Positions 56,524-64,000 of a DNA stretch of 64,000 nt are shown piece after piece. Position 1 is the stretch's first letter; the number at the start of each line of letters is the position of its first letter. Under the pieces are notes generated by a model. That model ran no database searches. It saw only the letters and a list, made by a program, of their open reading frames with translations, and was not told the DNA's origin. The translations under genes and the position numbers were made by a program. The stretch covers positions 2,294,001 through 2,358,000 of the forward strand of contig NZ_CP070977.1 of the NCBI RefSeq assembly GCF_018417535.1. Direction: 5' to 3'. The DNA is from Burkholderia pyrrocinia (GTDB lineage Bacteria; Pseudomonadota; Gammaproteobacteria; Burkholderiales; Burkholderiaceae).

Positions 56524-57933
56524 GTGAATCACCCCGCCCCGCCAGCCGCCACGCGCCGCCCGCTGCCCCCCGCCATGCTCGATGCGCTGCGCGCCGCCTT
56601 CGGCGAGCGCGTGTCGACCGCCGATGCGGTCCGCGCCCACCACGGCCGCGACGAATCGCCGTTCGATCCGCAACTGCCCGATGCCGTCGTGTTCGCGCAC
56701 AGCGCGGACGACGTGCGCGAAGTGGCGTCGCTGTGCTCGCTCTACAGCGTGCCGCTGATCCCTTACGGCGCCGGCTCGTCGCTTGAAGGCCACCTGCTCG
56801 CGGTGCGCGGCGGCATCTCGCTCGACCTGTCGGAAATGAACCGCGTGCTGTCGATCAACGCCGAAGACCTGACCGTGACGGTCGAGCCGGGCATCACGCG
56901 CAAGGCGCTCAACGAAGCGCTGCGCGACACCGGCCTGTTCTTCCCGATCGACCCGGGCGCCGACGCCAGCATCGGCGGGATGACCGCGACCCGCGCATCG
57001 GGCACCAATGCCGTGCGCTACGGCACGATGCGCGAGAACGTGCTCGGCCTGACCGCGGTGCTCGCCGACGGCCGCGTCGTGAAGACGGGCTCGCGCGCCC
57101 GCAAGTCGTCGGCCGGCTATGACCTCACGCGGCTGTTCGTCGGCTCCGAAGGCACGCTCGGCGTGATCACCGAAATCACGCTGCGCCTGCACCCGCTGCC
57201 CGAAGCCGTATCGGCCGCGATCTGCACGTTCCCGACGATGGGCGACGCGGTGCGCACCGTGATCGAGACGATCCAGATCGGCGTGCCGATCGCGCGCGTC
57301 GAATTCGTCGATTCGCTCGCCGTGCGCTCGATCAACCGCCATTCGAACCTGACGCTCACCGAAGCGCCGACGCTGTTCTTCGAATTCCACGGCACCGAGG
57401 CCGGCGTGAAGGAACAGGCCGAACTCGTGCAGGCGCTCGCCGGCCAGAACAACGGCCAGGGCTTCGAATGGGCGACCCGCCCCGAGGATCGCACCCGGCT
57501 CTGGGCCGCACGCCACAACGCGTACTTCGCGATGCTGCAATTGAAGCCCGGCTGCCGCGCGGTGACGACCGACGTCTGCGTGCCGATCTCGCAGCTCGCC
57601 GCGTGCGTCGAGGAAACCGAAGTCGACCTGCGCGCGTCGTCGCTGCCCTGCCCGATCGTCGGCCACGTCGGCGACGGCAATTTCCACGTCGCGATCCTGA
57701 TCGATCCCGACAAGCCCGAGGAAATCGCCGAAGCCGAGCACATCAACGACAGGATCGTCGAGCGCGCGCTGCGCCTCGGCGGCACCTGCACGGGCGAGCA
57801 CGGCGTCGGGCTGCACAAGATGCGCTTTCTGCCGAAGGAGCACGGCGACAACGCGATCGACACGATGCGCGCGATCAAGCTCGCGCTCGATCCGCGCAAC
57901 CTGATGAATCCCGGCAAGATTTTCACGTGTTGA
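56524..57933 (+). CDS. FAD-linked oxidase, D-lactate/2-hydroxyacid dehydrogenase type
   Basis: A 469-residue flavoprotein starting at GTG 56524 with GGAGA upstream. It has the FAD-binding PCMH domain (LIPYGAGSSLEGHLL near residue 80, GMTATRASGTNAVRYG near 140, YDLTRLFVGSEGTLGVITEIT near 190). The FAD oxidase C-terminal domain carries VGHVGDGNFHVAI and GTCTGEHGVGLHKMRFL near the end. It oxidises a 2-hydroxy acid, probably D-lactate, passing electrons to the respiratory chain. glcD follows after 41 bases; this gene is a second GlcD-like paralogue. Confidence 0.93.
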   Translation: MNHPAPPAATRRPLPPAMLDALRAAFGERVSTADAVRAHHGRDESPFDPQLPDAVVFAHSADDVREVASLCSLYSVPLIPYGAGSSLEGHLLAVRGGISLDLSEMNRVLSINAEDLTVTVEPGITRKALNEALRDTGLFFPIDPGADASIGGMTATRASGTNAVRYGTMRENVLGLTAVLADGRVVKTGSRARKSSAGYDLTRLFVGSEGTLGVITEITLRLHPLPEAVSAAICTFPTMGDAVRTVIETIQIGVPIARVEFVDSLAVRSINRHSNLTLTEAPTLFFEFHGTEAGVKEQAELVQALAGQNNGQGFEWATRPEDRTRLWAARHNAYFAMLQLKPGCRAVTTDVCVPISQLAACVEETEVDLRASSLPCPIVGHVGDGNFHVAILIDPDKPEEIAEAEHINDRIVERALRLGGTCTGEHGVGLHKMRFLPKEHGDNAIDTMRAIKLALDPRNLMNPGKIFTC

Positions 57934-57974
57934 GACGGCGGCGCGACATCGCGCCCCCTGCTGCAGGAGACCCC

Positions 57975-59468
57975 ATGAACGCCCCCGTCGAACTGTCGAG
58001 CGCAGCACGCGCGCAGCGCCAGCGCGAAGTCGTGCAGGCCCTGATGGCCGTGCTGCCGACGCACTGCCTGCTGTATCGCGACGAAGACACGGCGCCGTAC
58101 GAATGCGACGGCCTGTCCGCGTACCGCCGCCTGCCGCTCGCGGTCGCGCTGCCCGAAACGGAATCGCAGGTGCAGCGGATCGTGCAGATCTGCCGCCGCA
58201 TGGAGGTGCCGATCGTGCCCCGCGGCGCGGGCACGAGCCTGTCGGGCGGCGCGCTGCCGATCGCGCTCGGCGTCGTGCTGTCGCTCGCGCGCTTCACGCG
58301 CATCGTCGAAGTCGACCCGTACGCGCGCACGGCAACCGTGCAGCCCGGCGTGCGCAACCTCGCGATCTCGGAAGCCGCCGCGCCGTACGGGCTGTATTAC
58401 GCGCCCGATCCATCGTCGCAGATCGCGTGCACGATCGGCGGCAACGTCGCGGAAAATTCCGGCGGCGTCCACTGCCTGAAATACGGGCTGACCGTGCACA
58501 ACGTGATGCGCGTGCGCGCGGTGACGATCGACGGCGAGATCGTCGAGTTCGGCTCGCTCGCGCTCGACATGCCGGGCCTCGACCTGCTCGCCGTGATGAT
58601 CGGCAGCGAGGGGATGTTCGCGATCGTCACCGAAGTCACGGTGCGGCTGATTCCGAAGCCGCAGACCGCGCAACTCGTGATGGCGAGCTTCGACGACGTC
58701 GTCAAGGGCGGCGAGGCCGTCGCGGCGATCATCGCGTCGGGCATCATCCCGGCCGGGCTCGAGATGATGGACAAGCCGGCCACGCAGGCCGTCGAGGCGT
58801 TCACGCATGCGGGCTACGACCTCGACGCGAAGGCGATCCTGCTGTGCGAATCGGACGGCACGCCGGAAGAAGTCGCCGAAGAGATCGTACGGATGACGGC
58901 CGTGCTGCGCGAGCATGGCGCTACGCGCATCCAGGTGTCGCGCAACGAACAAGAGCGGCTGCGCTACTGGTCGGGCCGCAAGAACGCGTTCCCGGCCGCC
59001 GGCCGCATTTCCGCCGACTATTACTGCATGGACGGCACGGTGCCGCGCCGCGCGATCGGCCCGCTGCTCGCGCGCATCGAACAGCTCGAAACGCGCTACG
59101 GGCTGCGCTGCATCAACGTGTTCCATGCGGGCGACGGCAACATGCATCCGCTGATCCTGTACAACGCGAACGATCCGGACGAACTGCACCGCGCCGAGCA
59201 GTTCGGCGCGGAAATCCTCGAATGCTGCGTGGAATTCGGCGGCAGCGTGACGGGCGAGCACGGCGTCGGCATCGAAAAGCTCAATTCGATGTGCGTACAG
59301 TTCTCGCCGCAGGAGCGCGACGCGTTCTTCGCGGTCAAGCGCGCGTTCGATCCGGCCGGGCTGCTGAACCCCGACAAGGGCATCCCGACCCGCGCGCGCT
59401 GCGCCGAGTACGGTCGCCAGCACGTGCGCGGCGGGCTGCTGCCGCACCCCGACCTGCCGCGTTTCTGA
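57975..59468 (+). CDS. glcD: Glycolate oxidase subunit GlcD
   Basis: A 497-residue FAD subunit of glycolate oxidase starting at ATG 57975 after GCAGGAGA. FAD site residues are VPRGAGTSLSGGAL (about residue 80) and TIGGNVAENSGGVHCLKYG near 155. The C-terminal domain has INVFHAGDGNMHPLILY and GSVTGEHGVGIEKLN. With GlcE and GlcF it oxidises glycolate to glyoxylate. It has about 200 bases to glcE and lies downstream of the D-lactate dehydrogenase-like gene. Confidence 0.95.
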   Translation: MNAPVELSSAARAQRQREVVQALMAVLPTHCLLYRDEDTAPYECDGLSAYRRLPLAVALPETESQVQRIVQICRRMEVPIVPRGAGTSLSGGALPIALGVVLSLARFTRIVEVDPYARTATVQPGVRNLAISEAAAPYGLYYAPDPSSQIACTIGGNVAENSGGVHCLKYGLTVHNVMRVRAVTIDGEIVEFGSLALDMPGLDLLAVMIGSEGMFAIVTEVTVRLIPKPQTAQLVMASFDDVVKGGEAVAAIIASGIIPAGLEMMDKPATQAVEAFTHAGYDLDAKAILLCESDGTPEEVAEEIVRMTAVLREHGATRIQVSRNEQERLRYWSGRKNAFPAAGRISADYYCMDGTVPRRAIGPLLARIEQLETRYGLRCINVFHAGDGNMHPLILYNANDPDELHRAEQFGAEILECCVEFGGSVTGEHGVGIEKLNSMCVQFSPQERDAFFAVKRAFDPAGLLNPDKGIPTRARCAEYGRQHVRGGLLPHPDLPRF

Positions 59469-59520
59469 GCGCCGTGCGCGGCGCGCCCGCGCCGGCGGCC
59501 GTCCGCGCCGTGCTGCGGTG

Positions 59521-59556
59521 CCCGTGCGGCCCGTGCGGCCCGTGCGGCCCGTTCGC
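59521..59556. repeat. Short tandem repeat, CCCGTGCGG
   Basis: Three exact 9-bp units CCCGTGCGG at 59521-59547 are followed by a degenerate fourth. They lie in the spacer between glcD and glcE and are probably variable in copy number. Confidence 0.85.
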
Positions 59557-59667
59557 GCGGCGGCGCAGGCACGCTGTCTGAAATACGGGGCTTAGGGATA
59601 GTCGCGATGTGGATTCGCGCCACCCCGGTACAATCGACCGAACAACAAGTCGAGGCAGCAACAGAAC

Positions 59668-60756
59668 ATGGAAGAGGACGACATCGTCGCCGGATGGGCC
59701 GAGCGCATCCGCGCGGCCAGCGCCGACGGCCGGCCGCTGCGGATACGCGGCGGCGGCACCAAGGACTGGTACGGCCAGGCGCTCGAGGGCGAAATACTCG
59801 ACACGCGCGCGTTTCAGGGCGTCGTGTCGTACGACCCGGCCGAACTCGTCGTCACGGTCCGCGCGGGCACGCCGCTCGCGCAGCTTGAAACCGTCCTCGC
59901 CGAGTGCGGCCAGATGCTGCCGTTCGAGCCGCCGCACTTCGGCCGCGCGGCCACCGTCGGCGGCTGCATCGCGGCGGGCCTCGCGGGCCCGCGCCGCGCC
60001 ACCTGCGGCGCACCGCGCGATTTCGTGCTCGGCGTCACGCTGATGAACGGCCGCGGCGAAATGCTGCGCTTCGGCGGGCAGGTCGTGAAAAACGTCGCCG
60101 GCTACGACGTGTCGCGGCTGATGGCCGGTGCCCTCGGCACGCTCGGGCTGATGCTCGACCTGTCGATCAAGGTGCTGCCGATGCCTGTCGCCGAAGTCAC
60201 GCTGAAGTTCGAGATGACCGCGACCGACGCAGTGCGCAAGCTCAACGAATGGGGCGGCCATCCGCTGCCCGTCAGCGCGAGCGGCTGGCGCAACGGCACG
60301 CTCGTGCTGCGCCTGTCGGGTGCCGAGGCGGCCGTGAAATCGGCGAAGACGCTGCTCGGCGGCGAAGTCGTCGACGCGGTCGAAGCCGAACGCTTCTGGG
60401 CCGGCCTGCGCGAGCATACCGACCCGTTCTTCAACGGCGTCCCGCCCGACTATGCGCTGTGGCGCCTCGCGCTGCCGTCGATCACCGAACCGATGCACCT
60501 GCCCGGCACCCAGTTGATGGAATGGGGCGGCGCGCAGCGCTGGTGGATCACCGACGCCGATGCGCAGACCGTACGCATGAGCGCGAAGCAGGCCGGCGGC
60601 CACGCGACGCTGTTCCGCGCGGGCGACGCGTACGACCGCAGCGCGGGCGTATTCACGCCGCTGCCCGCCCCGATGATGAAAATCCACCGCGGGCTGAAGG
60701 CCGCGTTCGATCCCGCGCGCATCTTCAACCGCGGCCGGCTCTACCCCGATCTTTAG
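59668..60756 (+). CDS. glcE: Glycolate oxidase subunit GlcE
   Basis: A 362-residue FAD-binding subunit of glycolate oxidase. It has an FAD-linked oxidase N-terminal domain (PLRIRGGGTKDWYG near residue 25; TVGGCIAAGLAGPRRATCG near 100; KNVAGYDVSRLMAGALGTLGLML near 145) and a C-terminal MMKIHRGLKAAFDPARIFNRGRLYPDL. The TACAAT at 59629-59634 may be a -10 of a second promoter. Its TAG stop is unusual: T and A belong to the duplicated insertion target and G is the first base of a repeat element. Confidence 0.95.
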   Translation: MEEDDIVAGWAERIRAASADGRPLRIRGGGTKDWYGQALEGEILDTRAFQGVVSYDPAELVVTVRAGTPLAQLETVLAECGQMLPFEPPHFGRAATVGGCIAAGLAGPRRATCGAPRDFVLGVTLMNGRGEMLRFGGQVVKNVAGYDVSRLMAGALGTLGLMLDLSIKVLPMPVAEVTLKFEMTATDAVRKLNEWGGHPLPVSASGWRNGTLVLRLSGAEAAVKSAKTLLGGEVVDAVEAERFWAGLREHTDPFFNGVPPDYALWRLALPSITEPMHLPGTQLMEWGGAQRWWITDADAQTVRMSAKQAGGHATLFRAGDAYDRSAGVFTPLPAPMMKIHRGLKAAFDPARIFNRGRLYPDL

Positions 60757-61038
60757 GGTCTGTTTACATATGGAACGCACATGCGAATGCCCGAAATCGC
60801 GCGTAGGGCAAGAAGTGAGGAGCGCCGTTTGGCCGAGCCAAACAAGCGACGAGCGACGCCGCCATACGGGCGATTTCGGGCATTCCCGTGACATGAATTT
60901 TTTAATTTGGGGTTGCCACGAGAACGGCCGCTCGCCGCGTTGCGCTCCTTGCGAATACGTCAGTATTCGCGGCGTCGCGCGCCTCGCGAGCGGCCGTTCT
61001 CGTGGCAACGCATGCGCGTTCCATATGTAAACAGACCC
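60756..61038. mobile_element. MITE-like palindromic element inserted at the glcE stop codon
   Basis: A 283-bp non-coding element with 30-bp terminal inverted repeats (both ends begin GGGTCTGTTTACATATGG; 29 of 30 match) and flanking TA direct repeats (60754-60755, 61039-61040). Inside are two more perfect inverted repeats: a 16-bp arm pair at about 60785 and 60866, and a 24-bp pair at about 60915 and 60985. No transposase is present. TA duplication fits the IS630/Tc1-mariner group. Deleting element plus one TA restores CTT-TAA-CAGCTCG before the glcF ATG. Confidence 0.85.
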
Positions 61039-61048
61039 TAACAGCTCG

Positions 61049-62275
61049 ATGCAAACGAACCTCGCCGATTTCATCCGCAACACGCCCGACGGCGACGAGG
61101 CCGACGCGATCCTGCGCAAGTGCGTACATTGCGGGTTCTGCACCGCGACCTGCCCGACCTATCAACTGCTCGGCGACGAACTCGACGGCCCGCGCGGGCG
61201 CATCTACCTGATCAAGCAGATGGTCGAAGGCGCGACCGTCACGCGCAGCACGCAGCAGCACCTCGACCGCTGCCTCACGTGCCGCAGTTGCGAGACGACC
61301 TGCCCGTCGGGCGTCGAGTACGGCCGGCTCGTCGAGATCGGCCGCAAGCACGTCGAGGCGCAGGTGCGGCGCCCCGTGCAGCAGCGTCTGGTGCGCCGCG
61401 TGCTCGCGAGCCTCGTGCCGAACGCCGCGCTGTTCTCGCCCGTGATGCGGCTCGGCCAGCACGTGCGGCCTCTGCTGCCGAAGCGGCTGCGCGACAAGGT
61501 GCCGCCGCGCACGCGGCTGCTCGAATGGCCGCACCGCACGCATACGCGCAAGATGGTGATGCTCGGCGGCTGCGTGCAGCCGTCGATGCTGCCGAACATC
61601 AACATCGCGACCGCGCGCGTGCTCGACGCGCTCGGCATCGAGACGGTCGTCGCGCCCGACGCGGGCTGCTGCGGCGCGATCCGGCTGCACCTGAACTATC
61701 ACGACGAAGCGCTCGACGACGCGCGCCGCAACATCGACGCGTGGTGGCCCCATGTCGAGCAAGGCGCCGAGGCGATCGTGATGAACGCGTCGGGCTGCGG
61801 CGCGACGGTGCTCGAATACGCGCACCTGCTGCGCGACGACCCGGCCTACGCGGAAAAAGCGCGGCGCATCGTCTCGCTGACGCGCGACATCTCCGATGTG
61901 CTGCTCCCGTTCGAGGCCGAGCTCGCGACGCTTGCGCGGCGCCGCGCGATCCATACCGTCGCATACCACCCGCCATGCACGCTGCAGCACGGCCAGCAGT
62001 CGCGCGGCAAGGTCGAACGCCTGCTCGAGACGCTCGGCATCGACGTGCGGCTGCCGGCCGACAGCCATCTGTGCTGCGGCTCGGCCGGCACCTATTCGCT
62101 GACGCAGCCGTCGCTGTCGTACCGGTTGCGCAAGCAGAAACTGCTGAAGCTGCAGGCGCTCGAACCGCAGATGATCGTGTCCGGCAACATCGGCTGCATC
62201 GCGCACCTGCAGAGCGGCACGCAGATTCCGGTCGCGCACTGGATCCAGCTCGTCGAGCATCTGCTGTACGGCTGA
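61049..62275 (+). CDS. glcF: Glycolate oxidase iron-sulfur subunit GlcF
   Basis: A 408-residue protein with two 4Fe-4S ferredoxin motifs, CVHCGFCTATCPT (near residue 24) and CLTCRSCETTCPSG (near 75). Two CCG domains follow: GCVQPSMLPN, DAGCCGAIRLHLNYH, NASGCGAT and CCGSAGTYSLTQP. It receives electrons from GlcD/GlcE. ATG 61049 lies 8 bases past the inserted element and has no good Shine-Dalgarno sequence of its own, so translation may depend on re-initiation from glcE, which the insertion would have separated. Confidence 0.95.
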   Translation: MQTNLADFIRNTPDGDEADAILRKCVHCGFCTATCPTYQLLGDELDGPRGRIYLIKQMVEGATVTRSTQQHLDRCLTCRSCETTCPSGVEYGRLVEIGRKHVEAQVRRPVQQRLVRRVLASLVPNAALFSPVMRLGQHVRPLLPKRLRDKVPPRTRLLEWPHRTHTRKMVMLGGCVQPSMLPNINIATARVLDALGIETVVAPDAGCCGAIRLHLNYHDEALDDARRNIDAWWPHVEQGAEAIVMNASGCGATVLEYAHLLRDDPAYAEKARRIVSLTRDISDVLLPFEAELATLARRRAIHTVAYHPPCTLQHGQQSRGKVERLLETLGIDVRLPADSHLCCGSAGTYSLTQPSLSYRLRKQKLLKLQALEPQMIVSGNIGCIAHLQSGTQIPVAHWIQLVEHLLYG

Positions 62276-62313
62276 GGCTGGCCTCGCGCGCGGCGTCCGT
62301 ATAATGGGCGGAT

Positions 62314-62340
62314 CGAAGCGCCGCGTGCCGCGGCGCTTCG
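62314..62340 (+). other. Perfect 12-bp hairpin upstream of yggS
   Basis: CGAAGCGCCGCG and CGCGGCGCTTCG pair over a three-base loop, 39 bases before the yggS ATG and just after a TATAAT (62299-62304). It could be a leader structure; it lacks a T run, so it is not a clear terminator. Confidence 0.45.
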
Positions 62341-62378
62341 GCTTCATGCCTGCTTCCGTGCCTGTCTTCGTGCCCGTC

Positions 62379-63077
62379 ATGTCCGATCTCGCCGCCCGTC
62401 TCGAATCCGTTCATCGCCGCATCGCCGAAGCCGCCCGCGCGGCCGGCCGCGATCCCGCCGCCGTGTCGCTGCTCGCCGTCTCGAAGACGTTTCCCGCCGA
62501 CGACGTGCGCGCCGCGCATGCGGCCGGGCAACGCGCGTTCGGCGAAAACTACGTGCAGGAATCGATCGACAAGATCGACGCACTCGCCGACCTGCGCGCG
62601 GACCTCGAATGGCATTTCATCGGGCCGCTGCAATCGAACAAGACGCGCCCGGTCGCCGAGCGCTTCGACTGGGTCCATTCGGTCGACCGGCTGAAGATCG
62701 CGCAGCGCCTGTCGGAACAACGCCCCGCGCACCTGCCGCCGCTCAACGTGTGCGTGCAGGTGAACATCAGCGGCGAGGCGTCGAAGAGCGGCGTCGCGCC
62801 GGCCGACGTGGCCGACGTCGCGCGCGCGGTCGCCGCGCTGCCGTCGCTGCGGCTGCGCGGCCTGATGGCGATTCCCGAACCGGCCGGCGACACCGAAGCG
62901 CAACGCGCACCGCATCGCGCGCTGCGCACGCTGTTCGACGCGTTGCGCGACGGCGGCCTGCCGCTCGACACGTTGTCGATGGGCATGTCCGCCGATCTCG
63001 ACGCGGCCGTGCTCGAAGGCGCGACGATCGTGCGCGTCGGCACCGCGATCTTCGGCGCACGCGACTATTCGCACTGA
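62379..63077 (+). CDS. yggS: YggS/PLPBP-family PLP homeostasis protein
   Basis: A 232-residue single-domain PLP-binding protein (alanine racemase-like N-terminal fold). The PLP lysine is Lys36 in LLAVSKTFP; GENYVQES, WHFIGPLQSNK, VNISGEASKSG and the closing phosphate loop LSMGMSADLDAAVLEGATIVRVGTAIFG are present. It has no racemase activity in known members and buffers PLP. Start ATG 62379 (M-S-D-L-A-A-R); the frame opens 25 codons earlier at 62304. proC follows after 51 bases, the usual yggS-proC pair. Confidence 0.95.
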   Translation: MSDLAARLESVHRRIAEAARAAGRDPAAVSLLAVSKTFPADDVRAAHAAGQRAFGENYVQESIDKIDALADLRADLEWHFIGPLQSNKTRPVAERFDWVHSVDRLKIAQRLSEQRPAHLPPLNVCVQVNISGEASKSGVAPADVADVARAVAALPSLRLRGLMAIPEPAGDTEAQRAPHRALRTLFDALRDGGLPLDTLSMGMSADLDAAVLEGATIVRVGTAIFGARDYSH

Positions 63078-63128
63078 GCGCCACGCCCTTTCCGCCTTTC
63101 CGTTCACTCACTCGCTCAATCGGACATC

Positions 63129-63941
63129 ATGAAAATCGCATTCATCGGCGGCGGCAACATGGCCGCGGCCCTGATCGGCGGCCTGATCAAGCGCGGCGTC
63201 GCCGCCGACGGCCTGTATGCCATCGACATCAACGAAGACGTCCGCGCGCGCGCCGCGCAGCAATTCGGCGTGCGCACCGGCGCGACCATCGACGCGACGC
63301 TCGCCGATTACGACGCGATCGTGCTCGCGGTGAAGCCGCAGGTGCTGAAGGACGTCGCGCAGGCGCTCGCGCCGCACCTGAAGTCGCAGCTCGTGATCAG
63401 CATCGCGGCCGGCATCCGCGGCACGGACCTCGCGCGCTGGCTCGGCGACTACGCGCGCGTCGTGCGCACGATGCCGAACACGCCTGCGCTCGTCGGCATG
63501 GGCGTGACGGGCCTCGCCGCGCTGCCGGGTGTCGACGCGGCGGGCCGCGAACTTGCATCGAACGTGCTCGGCGCGGTCGGCGAGATCGTATGGTTCGACG
63601 ACGAAGCGCAGCTCGACGCCGTCACGGCCATTTCGGGCAGCGGCCCCGCGTACGTGTTCTATTTCATCGAAGCGTTGCAGGAAGCCGCGCGCCGCCTCGG
63701 CATGAACGACGAACAGGGCCGCGCGCTCGCGGTCGCGACGTTCGCGGGCGCCGCGCAACTCGCCGCGCAATCGGGCGAACCGGCGAGCGTGCTGCGCGAG
63801 CGCGTGACGTCGAAGGGTGGCACGACGGCCGCCGCGCTCGCGTCGTTCGACGCGCAAGGCGTGAAGGAAGCAATCGTGCGAGGCGCGCTCGCGGCCGAGG
63901 CGCGCGCGAAGGAAATGGGCGACGAGCTCGGCCGCGTGTAA
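63129..63941 (+). CDS. proC: Pyrroline-5-carboxylate reductase ProC
   Basis: A 270-residue NAD(P)H-dependent enzyme for the last step of proline synthesis. The Rossmann motif FIGGGNMAAALIGG begins at residue 5; VLAVKPQVLKDV, RTMPNTPALVGMGVTGL and the C-terminal signature SGSGPAYVFYFIEALQEAARRLGM, then TSKGGTTAAALASFDAQGVKEA, are present. Length is standard. It is the last gene of the window. Confidence 0.97.
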   Translation: MKIAFIGGGNMAAALIGGLIKRGVAADGLYAIDINEDVRARAAQQFGVRTGATIDATLADYDAIVLAVKPQVLKDVAQALAPHLKSQLVISIAAGIRGTDLARWLGDYARVVRTMPNTPALVGMGVTGLAALPGVDAAGRELASNVLGAVGEIVWFDDEAQLDAVTAISGSGPAYVFYFIEALQEAARRLGMNDEQGRALAVATFAGAAQLAAQSGEPASVLRERVTSKGGTTAAALASFDAQGVKEAIVRGALAAEARAKEMGDELGRV

Positions 63942-64000
63942 GCGCGCCCGGGTGCCGGCTGCCCTGGCACCGGACGTAAAAAAAGCGGCCATCAGGTCGC

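Noticed and set aside
60756..61038. Complete insertion sequence
   Set aside because: No ORF of transposase length or motif; only repeats, so it is called MITE-like instead.
1..64000. CRISPR array, tRNA, rRNA or prophage
   Set aside because: No regularly spaced direct repeats, no tRNA or rRNA sequence and no phage genes were seen.

Overview
The window is a stretch of a Burkholderia chromosome, most likely chromosome 1 of a Burkholderia cepacia complex species. The evidence is the very GC-rich codon use, the gene order mutL-miaA, purM-hda, pcnB-folK-dgk-panB, grpE-trx-dnaK-dnaJ-pabBC, hslR-hemH-hrcA-nadK-recN, glnE-yhdP-nit-tldD, aroG, hmp, glcDEF, yggS-proC, and a Wcb/Kps-type capsule locus beside this core block. 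The species cannot be fixed from the sequence alone.

Bases 1-16441 are the end of a group 2/3-type capsule locus. On the minus strand lie two very large multi-domain glycosyltransferases, one cut by the window edge, with an unassigned ORF between them. The ABC exporter (KpsT, KpsM), the polysaccharide co-polymerase (KpsE/WcbD) and the outer-membrane export lipoprotein (WcbC) follow. Divergently, on the plus strand, are a GT4 transferase and the KpsC-type Kdo transferase. GC content falls clearly in the glycosyltransferase part (about 3700-11600), as expected for an exchangeable surface-polysaccharide locus.

Bases 16700-30400 are housekeeping genes: mscS, dedA, mutL-miaA, a tetR/tetA-like divergent pair with two near-perfect tet operators, a SnoaL-like protein, purM divergent from hda, a HAD phosphatase, pcnB, folK, dgk and panB. 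Bases 30480-37100 are the heat-shock operon grpE-trx-dnaK-dnaJ with a pabB-pabC fusion as last gene. sigma32-like promoters are visible before grpE and before dnaK. Bases 37260-45720 hold a probable 53-residue exported or membrane peptide, hslR, hemH, the heat-shock repressor hrcA, nadK, recN and glnE.

Bases 45950-55800 carry yhdP, a nitrilase-family gene, tldD, aroG, an orphan Phd-type antitoxin and hmp with an NsrR-like box. aroG is preceded by a promoter, a leader peptide with eight consecutive aromatic residues (FYFYFFWY), an antiterminator segment and an intrinsic terminator: a complete apparent transcription attenuator and the most striking regulatory find. Bases 55830-63941 hold a PduO-type cobalamin adenosyltransferase, two FAD-linked oxidases, glcE, glcF, yggS and proC. 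The glcE-glcF junction is split by a 283-bp MITE-like element with 30-bp terminal inverted repeats and TA duplications. It lies exactly in the glcE stop codon, and removing it in silico restores a TAA stop 8 bp before glcF.
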